DNA of 64,000 nt from Aggregatibacter actinomycetemcomitans (GTDB lineage: Bacteria; Pseudomonadota; Gammaproteobacteria; Enterobacterales; Pasteurellaceae), in NCBI GenBank assembly GCA_017160915.1, contig JACAWG010000066.1, positions 46,416 through 110,415 on the forward strand. Direction: 5' to 3'. Of the stretch, positions 28,020-37,492 are shown in pieces. How positions within the stretch are numbered: position 1 is the first letter of the stretch; each line of letters begins with the position of its first letter. The notes beneath the pieces are model-generated. The model was not told the DNA's origin. It searched no databases and was given only the letters and a program-made list of their open reading frames with translations. A program made the translations under genes and the position numbers.

Positions 28020-29441
28020 TTATCCTAATTGCTGCGCCAGCCAATCCGCCAGCGTTTTCCGTGAAATCTTAATGGCGCCGTCGGTTAAATTTAACGGCAG
28101 ATCATAATAGGCAACGGGCTGTTTAAATCGTTCCAGCCGTTCTTGTAAAAATTCGCGCAGATTTTCCACCGCACTTTTGGATTTTTCCAGCCACTCAATG
28201 ATGGCGACCGGTCGCTGACCGAATTCCGAATCCGCCACCGGCAACACAAAAACCTGCTTAACGAAATCGGACTGCAATATCACCTTTTCAATCTCTTCCG
28301 GCTGAATATTTTCCCCGCCGGAAATGAACATATTATCAATTCGCCCCGAAATCACAAGCTCACCATTCTCCCATCGCCCTTTATCTTTGGTGGCGAACCA
28401 ACCCTGTTCGTTAAGCAGCGAAACAATTTTCCCCTGCTGCCAATAACCTAGCGCCAAGCCCGCGCCGCGTAGCCAGATTTCGCCGTCGCGTAGGCAATAT
28501 TCACGCCCCGCTAAGAGATTTCCCACGCCATTTTTTTCATCACTTTCTTTGGCAAACACCGTGGACGCCATTTCCGTCATACCGTAACCGGAATAGCTTT
28601 TAATCCCTAACCGTTGCAATGCCCGGGTCAGCGTTAAGGGAATATGCGCGCCGCCAAGCAGCACCGCTTGGGTTTGTAACGGCAACGGGTTTTCCTGCAA
28701 ATATTGCAGCCAACGTTGAACCTGCGTCGGCACTAGAGAGACATGGGTCACCTGATTCACTGTGGCGTAAAAATCTTCGCCGGGTAACACCAAGGTCGCG
28801 CCGCCGGTCAACCAGCGCCACACAATCCCCTGTCCGGAAACATGGAACAAAGGCAAGGAAAGCAGCCACGAATCCGTAGCACCGAAGTTCATCAGCTCAC
28901 TCACGCCACGGGCGTTATCCAAATGAGCTTGTACATTGTGCACTACGGCTTTCGGTAAGCCGGTGGAACCGGAGGTGAGCGTCATGGTGGCGGGTTGAGA
29001 AAAATCAATATCAAAATCTAGGTAAGTGTGGATCTGATTTGCCTGTGCCATGGCGTCGCTCAGGGTTAAAAAACACTTGAAATTTTGACCGCACTTTTGT
29101 TGCTCGCCAGCAAATGCCTTCTGTTCCGCCGTAAAGTAAAAATCCGCATGATTGGATTGACAAAGGACAACACGTTTTTCCAAGGGGAACATCGGATTAA
29201 GCATTAACACCCGCGCCCCCGCTTGAATCGCCGCCAAATAAAATAACAGCAGCTCAAGGCTATTTTTTCCGCACAAGGCGATACCGGATTGATTTGCTAC
29301 GCCTAATTGGCGTAAATAAGTAGAAATTTGTTGTGTTTTTTCGAAGAGTTGGCGCCATGTAAACGCGTCGCCTTGCAAAACTTGCAAGGCGATTCGTTCG
29401 GAAAATAAAGGAGATTGTGCGAATTTGCTACCAAGAGCCAT
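28020..29441 (-). CDS. menE: o-Succinylbenzoate-CoA ligase
   Basis: 473 residues. Acyl-adenylate family: AMP-binding TMTLTSGSTGLPKAV, SGYGMTEMAS, and FISGGENIQPEEIE near the C-terminal hinge. Activates o-succinylbenzoate in menaquinone synthesis. No other men gene is adjacent. Sits 5 bp after seqA and 2 bp before mscK, so the genes are probably one transcript. Confidence 0.92.
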   Translation of the reverse strand: MALGSKFAQSPLFSERIALQVLQGDAFTWRQLFEKTQQISTYLRQLGVANQSGIALCGKNSLELLLFYLAAIQAGARVLMLNPMFPLEKRVVLCQSNHADFYFTAEQKAFAGEQQKCGQNFKCFLTLSDAMAQANQIHTYLDFDIDFSQPATMTLTSGSTGLPKAVVHNVQAHLDNARGVSELMNFGATDSWLLSLPLFHVSGQGIVWRWLTGGATLVLPGEDFYATVNQVTHVSLVPTQVQRWLQYLQENPLPLQTQAVLLGGAHIPLTLTRALQRLGIKSYSGYGMTEMASTVFAKESDEKNGVGNLLAGREYCLRDGEIWLRGAGLALGYWQQGKIVSLLNEQGWFATKDKGRWENGELVISGRIDNMFISGGENIQPEEIEKVILQSDFVKQVFVLPVADSEFGQRPVAIIEWLEKSKSAVENLREFLQERLERFKQPVAYYDLPLNLTDGAIKISRKTLADWLAQQLG

Positions 29442-29446
29442 GAGAT

Positions 29447-30064
29447 TTAATTTGCCGTAAAAAATGACCGCACTTGATCAATTAACGATTCCGGCAAGTG
29501 CATGGATTGCATTGCGCCTTCCAGCATGAGCATTTTACGACCGCTGTTGGTATTGGTAATCACCCAATACGGCGTATCGGGAATTTGTTTCGGTTTGGTG
29601 TGATTGCCCGCCATCAGCAAAGTGCCTTCATCACGGGCAAAATACACGCGGGTGCGCCCTTGTAACGATTCGGTGGCAAGCGCAAACCCTTCCGGATTGG
29701 TGCGATACAAAATGGTCAAAATCGCTAAAAAGCGAATGACCGCTTTGGTTTCCTGTTTGAATTCTTCGGAATGTAACAAGGCTTCTAATTTACTGATGGT
29801 TTTTTGCATGACTTCATCAGACTGTTTTCTCGTCACCGGTTTATTGATTTCTTCTTCAAAAATCGTGGTTTGTTCCGTTGCTTCCGGTTTGGTATCTGAT
29901 GGAGAGGTGACGGTCGTCGGTTGATTTTCCGGTAAACTGAAATACGTGTTGCGCGGGGAAAGGTTTAATAAGCGACGTAAAATATCGGATGCACTTTCGC
30001 CAATAGATTGCGTGTTGCCGGCAATATATTGATAAAGTTCTTCGTCCACTTCGATAATTTTCAT
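29447..30064 (-). CDS. seqA: Negative modulator of replication initiation SeqA
   Basis: 205 residues. N-terminal oligomerisation motif MKIIEVDEELYQYIAGNTQSIGES..ILRRLL and C-terminal hemimethylated-GATC-binding domain (FLAILTILYRTNPEGFA, GRTRVYFA, NTNSGRKMLML). Sequesters oriC and the dnaA promoter after replication. A minus-strand TATAAT with GC before it (ATTATA at 30106-30111) is a likely promoter; ybfF is divergent. Confidence 0.95.
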   Translation of the reverse strand: MKIIEVDEELYQYIAGNTQSIGESASDILRRLLNLSPRNTYFSLPENQPTTVTSPSDTKPEATEQTTIFEEEINKPVTRKQSDEVMQKTISKLEALLHSEEFKQETKAVIRFLAILTILYRTNPEGFALATESLQGRTRVYFARDEGTLLMAGNHTKPKQIPDTPYWVITNTNSGRKMLMLEGAMQSMHLPESLIDQVRSFFTAN

Positions 30065-30105
30065 TTTCTCTCTCCACTTGCTTGATCTATTTAATCTTTT
30101 GGCAC

Positions 30106-30111
30106 ATTATA
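30106..30111 (-). promoter_or_regulatory. seqA promoter -10
   Basis: TATAAT on the minus strand, about 42 bp before the seqA start, in the divergent seqA-ybfF spacer. Confidence 0.5.
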
Positions 30112-30150
30112 GCGGGCTATTAATAAATTCTCTAGCCAAAAATTCACCCG

Positions 30151-30942
30151 ATGCAAAAATTACTCAACTTTCAATTTAATGAACTAAAACAAGCAATTAA
30201 CAAACCCACTTTGGTTTTTATTCACGGTTTATTCGGCGATATGAACAACTTGGGCATTATTGCCCGTGCATTTAGTGAAGACTATTCCATTTTGCGGGTG
30301 GATTTGCGCAACCACGGCGCGAGCTTTCACAGTGAAGAAATGAACTATGATTTGATGGCGGAAGATGTGTTTCATGTCATTCAATCCTTATCGCTGCGCG
30401 AAGTGATTTTGATCGGGCATTCCATGGGCGGCAAAACTACTATGGTGTTGGCGGCGAATTATCCTGATTTGGTAAAAGGACTGGTGGTAATTGATATTGC
30501 GCCCATTGCTTACGGCGAACATGGACATGACGCAGTCTTCAACGGGTTATTCGCGGTGAAAAACGCGCAGCCTCATACCCGTCAGGAAGCCAAACCAATT
30601 TTAGCGCAACATATTCATGATGAAAGCGTGCAACAGTTTATGCTGAAGTCTTTTGATACCGCAAGCGCCGATTATTTTCGTTTTAATCTGACCGCACTTA
30701 AACACAATTACCCGAATCTGATGGGCTGGCAAACCCGCCACATTCAACAACCCTGCCTGTTCATTAAAGGCGGCAATTCGTCCTATATTCTGCCGGAATA
30801 TACCGATCGCATTTTAGCCCAATGTCCGCAGGCGAGTTCCTTCACCATTAACGGCAGCGATCACTGGGTGCACGCCGAGAAACCGCAGTTCGTAATTCGT
30901 GCTATCACGAACTTTTTAAATAAAATTAATAGCCAATACTAA
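30151..30942 (+). CDS. ybfF: Alpha/beta-hydrolase esterase YbfF
   Basis: 263 residues. Alpha/beta-hydrolase: FIHGLFGDMNNLG oxyanion loop, nucleophile elbow GHSMGGKT, late catalytic His in GSDHWVHAEKP. E. coli YbfF hydrolyses short acyl esters including acyl-CoA types; physiological substrate unclear. Divergent from seqA, upstream of ybfE-fldA-fur, the same order as in enterobacteria. Confidence 0.92.
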   Translation: MQKLLNFQFNELKQAINKPTLVFIHGLFGDMNNLGIIARAFSEDYSILRVDLRNHGASFHSEEMNYDLMAEDVFHVIQSLSLREVILIGHSMGGKTTMVLAANYPDLVKGLVVIDIAPIAYGEHGHDAVFNGLFAVKNAQPHTRQEAKPILAQHIHDESVQQFMLKSFDTASADYFRFNLTALKHNYPNLMGWQTRHIQQPCLFIKGGNSSYILPEYTDRILAQCPQASSFTINGSDHWVHAEKPQFVIRAITNFLNKINSQY

Positions 30943-30977
30943 TCCAAATAGAATTTCATTTAGTAAGGAAATTATGG

Positions 30978-31016
30978 TATAGTTCACCACAAATTTCGTT
31001 GTGGCTTATCATTATC
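30978..31016 (+). promoter_or_regulatory. Promoter and operator-like repeats before ybfE-fldA-fur
   Basis: An extended -10 (TGG-TATAGT, 30978-30983) is followed by a perfect inverted repeat CCACAA-N6-TTGTGG (30987-31004) and TTATCATTATC (31006-31016), which on the other strand reads GATAATGATAA, the left two-thirds of a Fur box. Position downstream of the -10 would suit repression by Fur. No LexA box was found despite the name given to ybfE products. Confidence 0.5.
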
Positions 31017-31073
31017 ACTTTTCGAATAATTCTCTTTATTGAAGGGTGAATTAACGCGCCAGTGGTTCACAAA

Positions 31074-31352
31074 ATGGCAAAACAAGATTCTGACTGCATT
31101 ACTTTAGATTTATTTAGCGAGATTCGTAAAGTTGGGCGTCCAAAAACCAATCCACTGAGTCGGGAACAACAAATTCGGATTAATAAACGCAACCAGTTAA
31201 AACGCGATAAATCCTGCGGGTTAAAACGCATTGAGCTGAAGTTGCACACGGATTTGGTTCAGCAATTAGAAGATGTAGCATCAACACGAAACCTGAATCG
31301 TTCCGAATTAATCGTAACAATTTTACAAGATTATTTTAACGTTAAGAAATAG
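31074..31352 (+). CDS. ybfE: YbfE family (LexA-regulated protein) small DNA-binding-like protein
   Basis: 92 residues, basic. The segment LDLFSEIRKVGRPKTNPLSREQQIRINKRNQLKRDKSCGLKR matches E. coli YbfE closely, and the C-terminal half (IELKLHTDLVQQLEDVASTRNLNRSELIVTILQDYF) looks like a ribbon-helix-helix fold. Role unknown; the E. coli gene is in the LexA regulon. ATG 31074 chosen by match to the E. coli start; a GTG four codons upstream is possible. 8 bp before fldA. Confidence 0.85.
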   Translation: MAKQDSDCITLDLFSEIRKVGRPKTNPLSREQQIRINKRNQLKRDKSCGLKRIELKLHTDLVQQLEDVASTRNLNRSELIVTILQDYFNVKK

Positions 31353-31360
31353 GTAACAAG

Positions 31361-31885
31361 ATGGCTGTTGTCGGCTTATTTTATGGTAGTGACACGGGCA
31401 ATACGGAAAATATTGCCAAAATGATTCAAAAACAATTAGGCAGCGAATTAGTTGATATTCGCGACATTGCAAAAAGCAGTAAAGAAGATATTGAAGCTTA
31501 CGATTTCCTGCTGTTTGGTATTCCAACCTGGTATTACGGCGAAGCGCAATGCGACTGGGATGATTTCTTCCCGACATTGGAACAAATTGATTTTACGGAT
31601 AAACTCGTGGCAATTTTCGGTTGCGGCGACCAAGAGGATTACGCGGATTATTTCTGCGACGCCATGGGCACGGTACGCAACATTATTGAACCGCACGGCG
31701 CCATTATCGTGGGCAACTGGCCGACCGAAGGCTATAATTTTGAATCTTCACAGGCGTTAATTGACGATAATACGTTTGTCGGCTTGTGCATTGATGAAGA
31801 TCGCCAGCCTGAATTAACATCCGAACGTGTAAATAAATGGGTTAAACAAGTCTATGATGAGATGTGTTTAGCCGAGTTAGCTTAA
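31361..31885 (+). CDS. fldA: Flavodoxin I
   Basis: 174 residues. FMN phosphate loop FYGSDTGNTENIA at 7-19, isoalloxazine-binding PTWYYGEAQCDW and GCGDQEDYADYFCDA, all typical of long-chain flavodoxins. Carries low-potential electrons, for example for biotin, IspG/H and anaerobic enzymes, replacing ferredoxin under iron limitation. AGGTAACAAG precedes the ATG. Between ybfE and fur. Confidence 0.96.
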   Translation: MAVVGLFYGSDTGNTENIAKMIQKQLGSELVDIRDIAKSSKEDIEAYDFLLFGIPTWYYGEAQCDWDDFFPTLEQIDFTDKLVAIFGCGDQEDYADYFCDAMGTVRNIIEPHGAIIVGNWPTEGYNFESSQALIDDNTFVGLCIDEDRQPELTSERVNKWVKQVYDEMCLAELA

Positions 31886-31903
31886 TAGCAAAAAGGAGCT
31901 GTT

Positions 31904-32344
31904 ATGTCTGAAGAAAATATTAAATTATTGAAAAAAGTGGGATTAAAAATTACGGAACCCCGTTTAACCATTCTTGCTTTAATGCAAAAACACAGAGAGC
32001 ACCATTTTTCTGCTGAAGACGTTTACAAAATGTTATTGGAAAATGGCGAAGACATCGGTTTGGCGACAGTATATCGCGTGTTAAACCAATTTGATGAAGC
32101 GAAAATTCTTATTCGTCACAACTTTGAAGGCAATAAATCGGTTTTTGAATTGGCGCCAACCCAACATCATGACCACATTATCTGCACCGATTGCGGCAAA
32201 GTATTTGAATTCAATGACGAATTAATCGAAAGTCGCCAAAAGGAAATCAGCAAACAACACGGCATTGAGCTTTCCAGCCACAGCCTGTACCTTTACGGCA
32301 AATGTAGCGATATTCATCACTGCGCAGAAAACAACAAAAAATAA
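31904..32344 (+). CDS. fur: Ferric uptake regulator
   Basis: 146 residues. Winged helix N-terminus (KKVGLKITEPRLTILALMQ, LATVYRVLNQFDEA), metal sites HHDHIIC and zinc motif CTDCG, with a further CSDIHHC at the C-terminus. Represses iron-uptake genes with Fe2+. Strong AAAGGAG before the ATG. Third gene of ybfE-fldA-fur; a partial Fur box at 31006 suggests autoregulation. Confidence 0.97.
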   Translation: MSEENIKLLKKVGLKITEPRLTILALMQKHREHHFSAEDVYKMLLENGEDIGLATVYRVLNQFDEAKILIRHNFEGNKSVFELAPTQHHDHIICTDCGKVFEFNDELIESRQKEISKQHGIELSSHSLYLYGKCSDIHHCAENNKK

Positions 32345-32348
32345 ACAT

Positions 32349-32378
32349 AAAAAAGGCGGTTTCAACACCGCCCTTTTT
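32349..32378. terminator. Terminator between fur and ubiG
   Basis: GGCGGT / ACCGCC stem flanked by A5 and T5, so it can end both convergent genes. Confidence 0.8.
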
Positions 32379-32414
32379 GTCTCCGAAAAAACACCTTAAA
32401 AATCCACCGCACTT

Positions 32415-33143
32415 TTACTTCAGCAACCGAAAAGTCGCCATGTAATTGGCAGCAACATCGTTATTCAACCAAAAATTCCCGCTTAACGGATTATAATGAT
32501 ACCCCGCCATGTGGACACATTCCAACTTCGCCTTATCAGTCCAAGCCAATAATTCCGCCGGTTTAATGAATTTGTCGTAATCATGCGTCCCTTTCGGCAA
32601 CATTTTTAACACATATTCCGCGCCCAGCACCACCAGCGCCCAGGCTTTCAAAGTGCGATTAATCGTTGAGAAAAACAGCATGCCGTCCGGTTTTAAAAGT
32701 TTTGCACAACTTTCAATAATAGACTCGGGAGACGGTACATGCTCCAGCATTTCCATGCAGGTAATCACATCAAATCCCTGAGACGAATGCCCGTTCTCCG
32801 TTAAAAGTGCGGTGTTTTTTTGCAGTAAATCTTCAATGGTAATCTGTTGATAATCAATGCTTAACCCCTGCTCCGCCGCATGGGTTTTGGCAACGTCCAA
32901 AGGGGCTTGCGACATATCGATTCCCGTGACGAGTGCCCCTTGTTTTGCCATAGCTTCCGATAAAATCCCGCCGCCACAGCCCACATCTAAGACCGTTTTC
33001 CCCGCCAAGCCGCCGGCTTGCTGCATAATGTAATTTAAACGTAACGGATTCAGTTGATGAATCGGTTTAAAATCCCCGTTAGGATCCCACCAGCTTGCCG
33101 CCATTTTTTCAAATTTATCAATTTCTTGCTGATCAATATTCAT
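32415..33143 (-). CDS. ubiG: Ubiquinone biosynthesis O-methyltransferase
   Basis: 242 residues. SAM-binding motif [16 protein letters not shown], preceded by [29 protein letters not shown], which is diagnostic of UbiG. Performs both O-methylations in ubiquinone synthesis, on the cytoplasmic membrane face. Divergent from gyrA. Confidence 0.96.
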   Translation of the reverse strand: MNIDQQEIDKFEKMAASWWDPNGDFKPIHQLNPLRLNYIMQQAGGLAGKTVLDVGCGGGILSEAMAKQGALVTGIDMSQAPLDVAKTHAAEQGLSIDYQQITIEDLLQKNTALLTENGHSSQGFDVITCMEMLEHVPSPESIIESCAKLLKPDGMLFFSTINRTLKAWALVVLGAEYVLKMLPKGTHDYDKFIKPAELLAWTDKAKLECVHMAGYHYNPLSGNFWLNNDVAANYMATFRLLK

Positions 33144-33268
33144 TGTGTTGCTCTATTTTGGATGAAACGTGGCTAGTGTAGCAAAAAACGGAAAAAATAT
33201 CCCGCAAAACGACCGCACTTTTCGCCCATAAACCGAGATTTTTCTTAGGGAAAAATGCCTTTCCGTGC

Positions 33269-33274
33269 TATAAT
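33269..33274 (+). promoter_or_regulatory. gyrA promoter -10
   Basis: TATAAT with a TGC extension 47 bp before gyrA. Confidence 0.6.
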
Positions 33275-33320
33275 CACGCCAATTTTTTTACTATTAAATT
33301 CAATCATTAGGAAGTTCTAA

Positions 33321-35993
33321 ATGTCTGATTTAGTCCAAGATATTACGCCGGTAAGCATTGAAGAAGAACTGAAATCTTCATACCTTGATTACGCCATGTC
33401 CGTTATTGTGGGACGCGCCCTGCCCGATGTACGCGACGGCTTAAAACCCGTACACCGCCGCGTGCTCTTTGCAATGCACGAAGGGGGCAACGCCTACAAC
33501 AAACCTTATCGTAAATCCGCCCGTATCGTCGGTGACGTGATCGGTAAATACCACCCGCACGGCGACAGCGCGGTGTATGACACCTTAGTGCGTATGGCGC
33601 AACCGTTCTCCTTACGTTATATGTTGGTAGACGGGCAAGGTAACTTCGGTTCCGTGGACGGCGACGCGCCGGCGGCAATGCGTTATACGGAAGCCCGTAT
33701 GACCAAAATTGCCCACGAATTATTGGCTGATTTGGACAAAGAAACCGTCAATTTCGTGCCTAACTATGATGGTTCGGAAATGATTCCCGAAGTGCTCCCG
33801 ACCAAAGTGCCCGCCTTATTGGTAAACGGATCTTCCGGGATTGCGGTGGGGATGGCGACCAACATTCCGCCGCACAATTTGGGCGAAGTTTTGGACGGCT
33901 GTCTGGCGTATATTGAAAACAACGACATTACCATTGATGAATTAATGAGCCACATTCCCGGTCCTGATTTCCCGACGGCGGCATTAATTAACGGGCGTAA
34001 AGGCATTGAAGAGGCTTACAAAACCGGACGCGGCAAAATTTATGTGCGCGCCCGCGCGGAAATTGAAACCGATGAAAAAGGCCGCGAAAGCATCATCGTG
34101 AACGAAATTCCATATCAAGTGAACAAAGCGAAACTCATCGAAAAAATCGCCGAGTTCGTCAAAGACAAAAAAATCGAAGGCATCAGCGGATTGCGCGACG
34201 AATCAGACAAAGACGGTATGCGTATCGTCATCGAAATCAAACGTGATGCCGTCGGCGAAGTGGTGTTAAATAACCTGTATGCGTTAACCCAAATGCAAGT
34301 CACTTTCGGGATTAACATCGTTGCGCTGGATCACGGACAGCCTAAATTATTGAATTTGAAACAACTCATTGAAGCGTTCGTCTTACACCGCCGCGAAGTG
34401 GTGACCCGCCGTACGATTTTTGAATTACGCAAAGCCCGTGAACGTACGCACATCTTAGAAGGCTTGGCGATTGCTTTGGCAAACGTCGATCCGATTATCG
34501 AATTAATTCGCAAAGCACCGAATCCGGAAAGCGCCAAACGTGAATTGCTCGCCCGCCCGTGGCAGCTGGGTCATGTTGCCGATATGTTAGCAGCGAGTGG
34601 CGTTGATGCCGCCCGTCCGGAAGATTTGGACGAACAATACGGCATTCGTGACGGCTTATATTATTTAACCGAAGTACAGGCGCAAGCCATTTTAGATTTG
34701 CGCTTGCAAAAATTAACCAGCTTAGGTCACGATGAAATTCTGGACGAATACAAAAAATTGTTAGACGCCATCGGTGAATTATTGTACATCCTGCGTAGCC
34801 CTGAGCGTTTAATGGAAGTGATTCGTGAAGAATTGGAGCAAATCCGTGAACAGTTTAACGATCCGCGCAGAACCGAAATTACGGCGGCGTCCGGCGATAT
34901 TAATCTGGAAGATTTGATCGCGCAGGAAGATGTGGTAGTGACCCTTTCTCACGAAGGTTATGTGAAATATCAACCGATTACCGACTACGAAGCGCAGCGT
35001 CGCGGCGGTAAAGGCAAATCTGCAACCAAAATGAAAGAAGAAGACTTCATCGAAAAATTACTGGTTGCCAACACCCACGATACCATTCTCTGCTTCTCCA
35101 GCCGCGGGCGTTTATACTGGCTGAAAGTGTATCAACTGCCGCAAGCCAGTCGCGGTTCGCGCGGACGACCAATCGTGAATATTTTGCCGTTAAATGAAAA
35201 CGAACGGATCACCGCTATTCTACCGGTCGCCGCCTACGAAGAAGACAAATTCGTCGTGATGGCAACCGCCGGCGGTATCGTGAAGAAAATTGCATTAACG
35301 GAATTCAGCCGTCCGCGCTCCAGCGGGATTATCGCCCTGAACTTGCGCGATGAAGACGAGTTAATCGGCGTGGATATTACCGACGGCAGCAACGAAATCA
35401 TGTTGTTCTCCTCTCAAGGTCGCGTGGTGCGTTTCAGCGAATCCGCCGTTCGTGCTATGGGGCGTTTGGCAACCGGCGTGCGCGGTATCAAACTTGCCTT
35501 AACCAACGACTTGAATGACGACGAAAGTGCGGTGGAAATTGAAGACGTTTCTGATGATAATGCAGAAGAAACCCTGGATTTGAACATCGACAAAGTGGTC
35601 TCTTTGGTGATTCCGAAAAACAACGGCGAAATTCTCACCGCAACGCAAAACGGCTACGGTAAACGGACAAAACTGGATGAGTATCCGACCAAATCCCGTA
35701 ATACCAAAGGGGTGATTTCCATTAAAGTGAGCGAGCGTAACGGCAAAGTCGTGGCGGCGGCACAAGTGGAAGAAAACGACCAAATCATGTTAATCACCGA
35801 TGCAGGCACCCTTGTTCGTACCCGCGTAAGCGAAGTCGGCATTGTCGGACGTAACACCCAAGGCGTTCGCTTAATCCGCACCAGCGAAGCAGAACACGTT
35901 GTGAGTTTAGAGCGTATCTGCGACGTGGATGACGAAGAAAGTGAAAATCCGACAGAGCTGACAGAAAATGCGGTAGAAAATAACGAAGAATAA
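33321..35993 (+). CDS. gyrA: DNA gyrase subunit A
   Basis: 890 residues. Breakage-reunion domain with quinolone region [17 protein letters not shown] (Ser and Asp wild-type), active-site Tyr in [12 protein letters not shown], coiled-coil region, the GyrA box QRRGGKG that separates gyrase from topoisomerase IV, and an acidic C-terminal tail ([21 protein letters not shown]). Introduces negative supercoils with GyrB. RBS AGGAAGTTCTAA precedes the start. Confidence 0.97.
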   Translation: MSDLVQDITPVSIEEELKSSYLDYAMSVIVGRALPDVRDGLKPVHRRVLFAMHEGGNAYNKPYRKSARIVGDVIGKYHPHGDSAVYDTLVRMAQPFSLRYMLVDGQGNFGSVDGDAPAAMRYTEARMTKIAHELLADLDKETVNFVPNYDGSEMIPEVLPTKVPALLVNGSSGIAVGMATNIPPHNLGEVLDGCLAYIENNDITIDELMSHIPGPDFPTAALINGRKGIEEAYKTGRGKIYVRARAEIETDEKGRESIIVNEIPYQVNKAKLIEKIAEFVKDKKIEGISGLRDESDKDGMRIVIEIKRDAVGEVVLNNLYALTQMQVTFGINIVALDHGQPKLLNLKQLIEAFVLHRREVVTRRTIFELRKARERTHILEGLAIALANVDPIIELIRKAPNPESAKRELLARPWQLGHVADMLAASGVDAARPEDLDEQYGIRDGLYYLTEVQAQAILDLRLQKLTSLGHDEILDEYKKLLDAIGELLYILRSPERLMEVIREELEQIREQFNDPRRTEITAASGDINLEDLIAQEDVVVTLSHEGYVKYQPITDYEAQRRGGKGKSATKMKEEDFIEKLLVANTHDTILCFSSRGRLYWLKVYQLPQASRGSRGRPIVNILPLNENERITAILPVAAYEEDKFVVMATAGGIVKKIALTEFSRPRSSGIIALNLRDEDELIGVDITDGSNEIMLFSSQGRVVRFSESAVRAMGRLATGVRGIKLALTNDLNDDESAVEIEDVSDDNAEETLDLNIDKVVSLVIPKNNGEILTATQNGYGKRTKLDEYPTKSRNTKGVISIKVSERNGKVVAAAQVEENDQIMLITDAGTLVRTRVSEVGIVGRNTQGVRLIRTSEAEHVVSLERICDVDDEESENPTELTENAVENNEE

Positions 35994-36016
35994 CAAGATT
36001 AGGTTATTTCTATTTT

Positions 36017-36048
36017 AAGGCAGTAGTGGTTTACTACTGCCTTTACTA
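36017..36048 (+). terminator. Hairpin between gyrA and sirB2
   Basis: AAGGCAGTAGT / ACTACTGCCTT, eleven pairs, loop of five, followed by TACTATT; only 18 bp before the sirB2 start, so it may attenuate rather than fully stop. Confidence 0.75.
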
Positions 36049-36060
36049 TTGGAGTGAAAA

Positions 36061-36411
36061 ATGGGTATTTATCTGGTTTATTTGCACATCGTCTGTGCCT
36101 TTTTAAGTTTAGGATTGTTAATTGTGCGTGGGGTAATGCAGTTAACGCAAAAAGACTGGCGCGCGGTAAAACTCCTGAAAATCTTACCGCACTTAACGGA
36201 CACTTTACTTATTTTGAGCGGTGTCGCCATGTTATTTGTATTCAACTACGGCTTGCCAATTTGGATTATGGCGAAGATTTTACTGCTTGCGGGCTACATC
36301 CTGTTCTCGGCAAAATTCTTCAGCAAAAAACAATCTCAAATCCGACCGCACTTTTTCTTCCTCGCTCTTGCGGCACTTACCGCCACGATATTATTAGGCT
36401 ATTTTCACTAG
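36061..36411 (+). CDS. SirB2-family membrane protein
   Basis: 116 residues, four hydrophobic helices, start MGIYLVYLHIVCAFLSLGLLIVRG and the LPHLTDTLLILSGVAM segment typical of the SirB family. Family function unknown; the name comes from a Salmonella locus affecting invasion-gene expression. GGAGTG precedes the ATG. Confidence 0.82.
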   Translation: MGIYLVYLHIVCAFLSLGLLIVRGVMQLTQKDWRAVKLLKILPHLTDTLLILSGVAMLFVFNYGLPIWIMAKILLLAGYILFSAKFFSKKQSQIRPHFFFLALAALTATILLGYFH

Positions 36412-36415
36412 AAAT

Positions 36416-36445
36416 AAAAAAGTGGGCATCAAACCCACTTTTTTG
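36416..36445. terminator. Bidirectional terminator sirB2/yciH
   Basis: AAAAAAGTGGG and CCCACTTTTTT pair around a 7-nt loop between convergent genes. Confidence 0.88.
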
Positions 36446-36447
36446 TT

Positions 36448-36765
36448 TTAACCGCCCGCCAGCTTTACTTTAAAGCCTTTCTGCTCCAGTAGCTGCTTCA
36501 ACAAGTCGCGTTTTTCGCCTTGAATTTCAATGGTGTGATTTTTCACTGCACCACCGCAGCCGCAGCGTTTTTTTAATTCTGCCGCCAAGGTTTTCAACTC
36601 AGGCTCTGCCAGTCCAAGCCCGCTGATAATGCTTACACCACTTCCTTTTCGACCGCTTTTTTGCAACTGAATACGTACAATGCCGTCGCCCTGCGGAATT
36701 GGTTCTTGCGGTTTATCGGCTTTAATACGTCCGACCTCGGTGGAATACACTAAATGACTTGTCAT
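36448..36765 (-). CDS. yciH: SUI1/eIF1-like translation factor YciH
   Basis: 105 residues. SUI1 fold signatures: GIVRIQLQKSGRKGSGVSIISGL, KKRCGCGGAVKNHTIEIQG, LLEQKGFKVKLAGG. YciH acts on the small ribosomal subunit in start-site fidelity and stress response. ATG 36765 chosen (MTSHLVYSTEVGRI agrees with relatives); it lies 5 bp after the pyrF stop, so it is the last gene of lapA-lapB-pyrF-yciH. Confidence 0.92.
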   Translation of the reverse strand: MTSHLVYSTEVGRIKADKPQEPIPQGDGIVRIQLQKSGRKGSGVSIISGLGLAEPELKTLAAELKKRCGCGGAVKNHTIEIQGEKRDLLKQLLEQKGFKVKLAGG

Positions 36766-36770
36766 AAGTA

Positions 36771-37463
36771 TCACGCAATAGATGCATTAATGGCGTTTAA
36801 CACCTCTGCCGGATTTTCCGCCTGGGTAATTGGGCGACCAATCACCAAATAATCGGAACCGGAACGAATTGCCGCCGCCGGCGTCATCACGCGGCGCTGG
36901 TCACCGAAATCGGTACCAATCGGACGAATTCCCGGCGTCACCAACAGGAAGTTTTCACCGCAATTACGGCGCAAAATTTCCACTTCTTGCGGCGAGCAAA
37001 CCACGCCGTCCAGGCCCGCGCGTTGGGTCAAGTGCGCTAAACGAATAACTTGTTCCATTGGTGAGGCGTTAATACCGATTTGTAACAAATCCAAATCTTC
37101 CATGCTGGTCAGCACGGTGACACCAATTAACAACGGCGCATCTTTGCCGTAAGGCTCAAGAATTTTCTTGGCTTCTTCCATCATGCGCAACCCGCCGCTG
37201 GCATGTAAATCCACCATCCAAACGCCCAAATCGGCGGCAGAACGCACCGCTCTTGCTACCGTGTTCGGAATATCATGGAATTTCAAATCAAGAAAAACAT
37301 CAAAATGACGCTCGTGTAACTGCTTTACAAAATTCGTGCCAAGCGTCGTAAACATTTCTTTTCCGACTTTTAAACGGCATGAATTCGGATCCAGTTGGTC
37401 AACCAAAGCCAAGGCTTCAGCCTCTTTTTCATAATCCAATGCAATAATGACTTTATTCGTCAT
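36771..37463 (-). CDS. pyrF: Orotidine 5'-phosphate decarboxylase
   Basis: 230 residues. Catalytic motif [15 protein letters not shown] with Lys-Asp charge relay, substrate loops VTPGIRP and YLVIGRPIT. Makes UMP from OMP. ATG 37463 ([11 protein letters not shown]) has AAGGAGAAA upstream. Lies between lapB and yciH, the order seen in enterobacteria. Confidence 0.96.
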   Translation of the reverse strand: MTNKVIIALDYEKEAEALALVDQLDPNSCRLKVGKEMFTTLGTNFVKQLHERHFDVFLDLKFHDIPNTVARAVRSAADLGVWMVDLHASGGLRMMEEAKKILEPYGKDAPLLIGVTVLTSMEDLDLLQIGINASPMEQVIRLAHLTQRAGLDGVVCSPQEVEILRRNCGENFLLVTPGIRPIGTDFGDQRRVMTPAAAIRSGSDYLVIGRPITQAENPAEVLNAINASIA

Positions 37464-37492
37464 ATTTTTCTCCTTATAAAGCAAAGTCACGA

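Noticed and set aside
33321-35993. Quinolone-resistance substitutions in gyrA and parC
   Set aside because: The key positions read GDSAVYD and GDSACYE, the wild-type residues.
36017-36048. sirB2 as part of a gyrA operon
   Set aside because: A strong eleven-pair hairpin separates them, so read-through is uncertain and I did not claim co-transcription.
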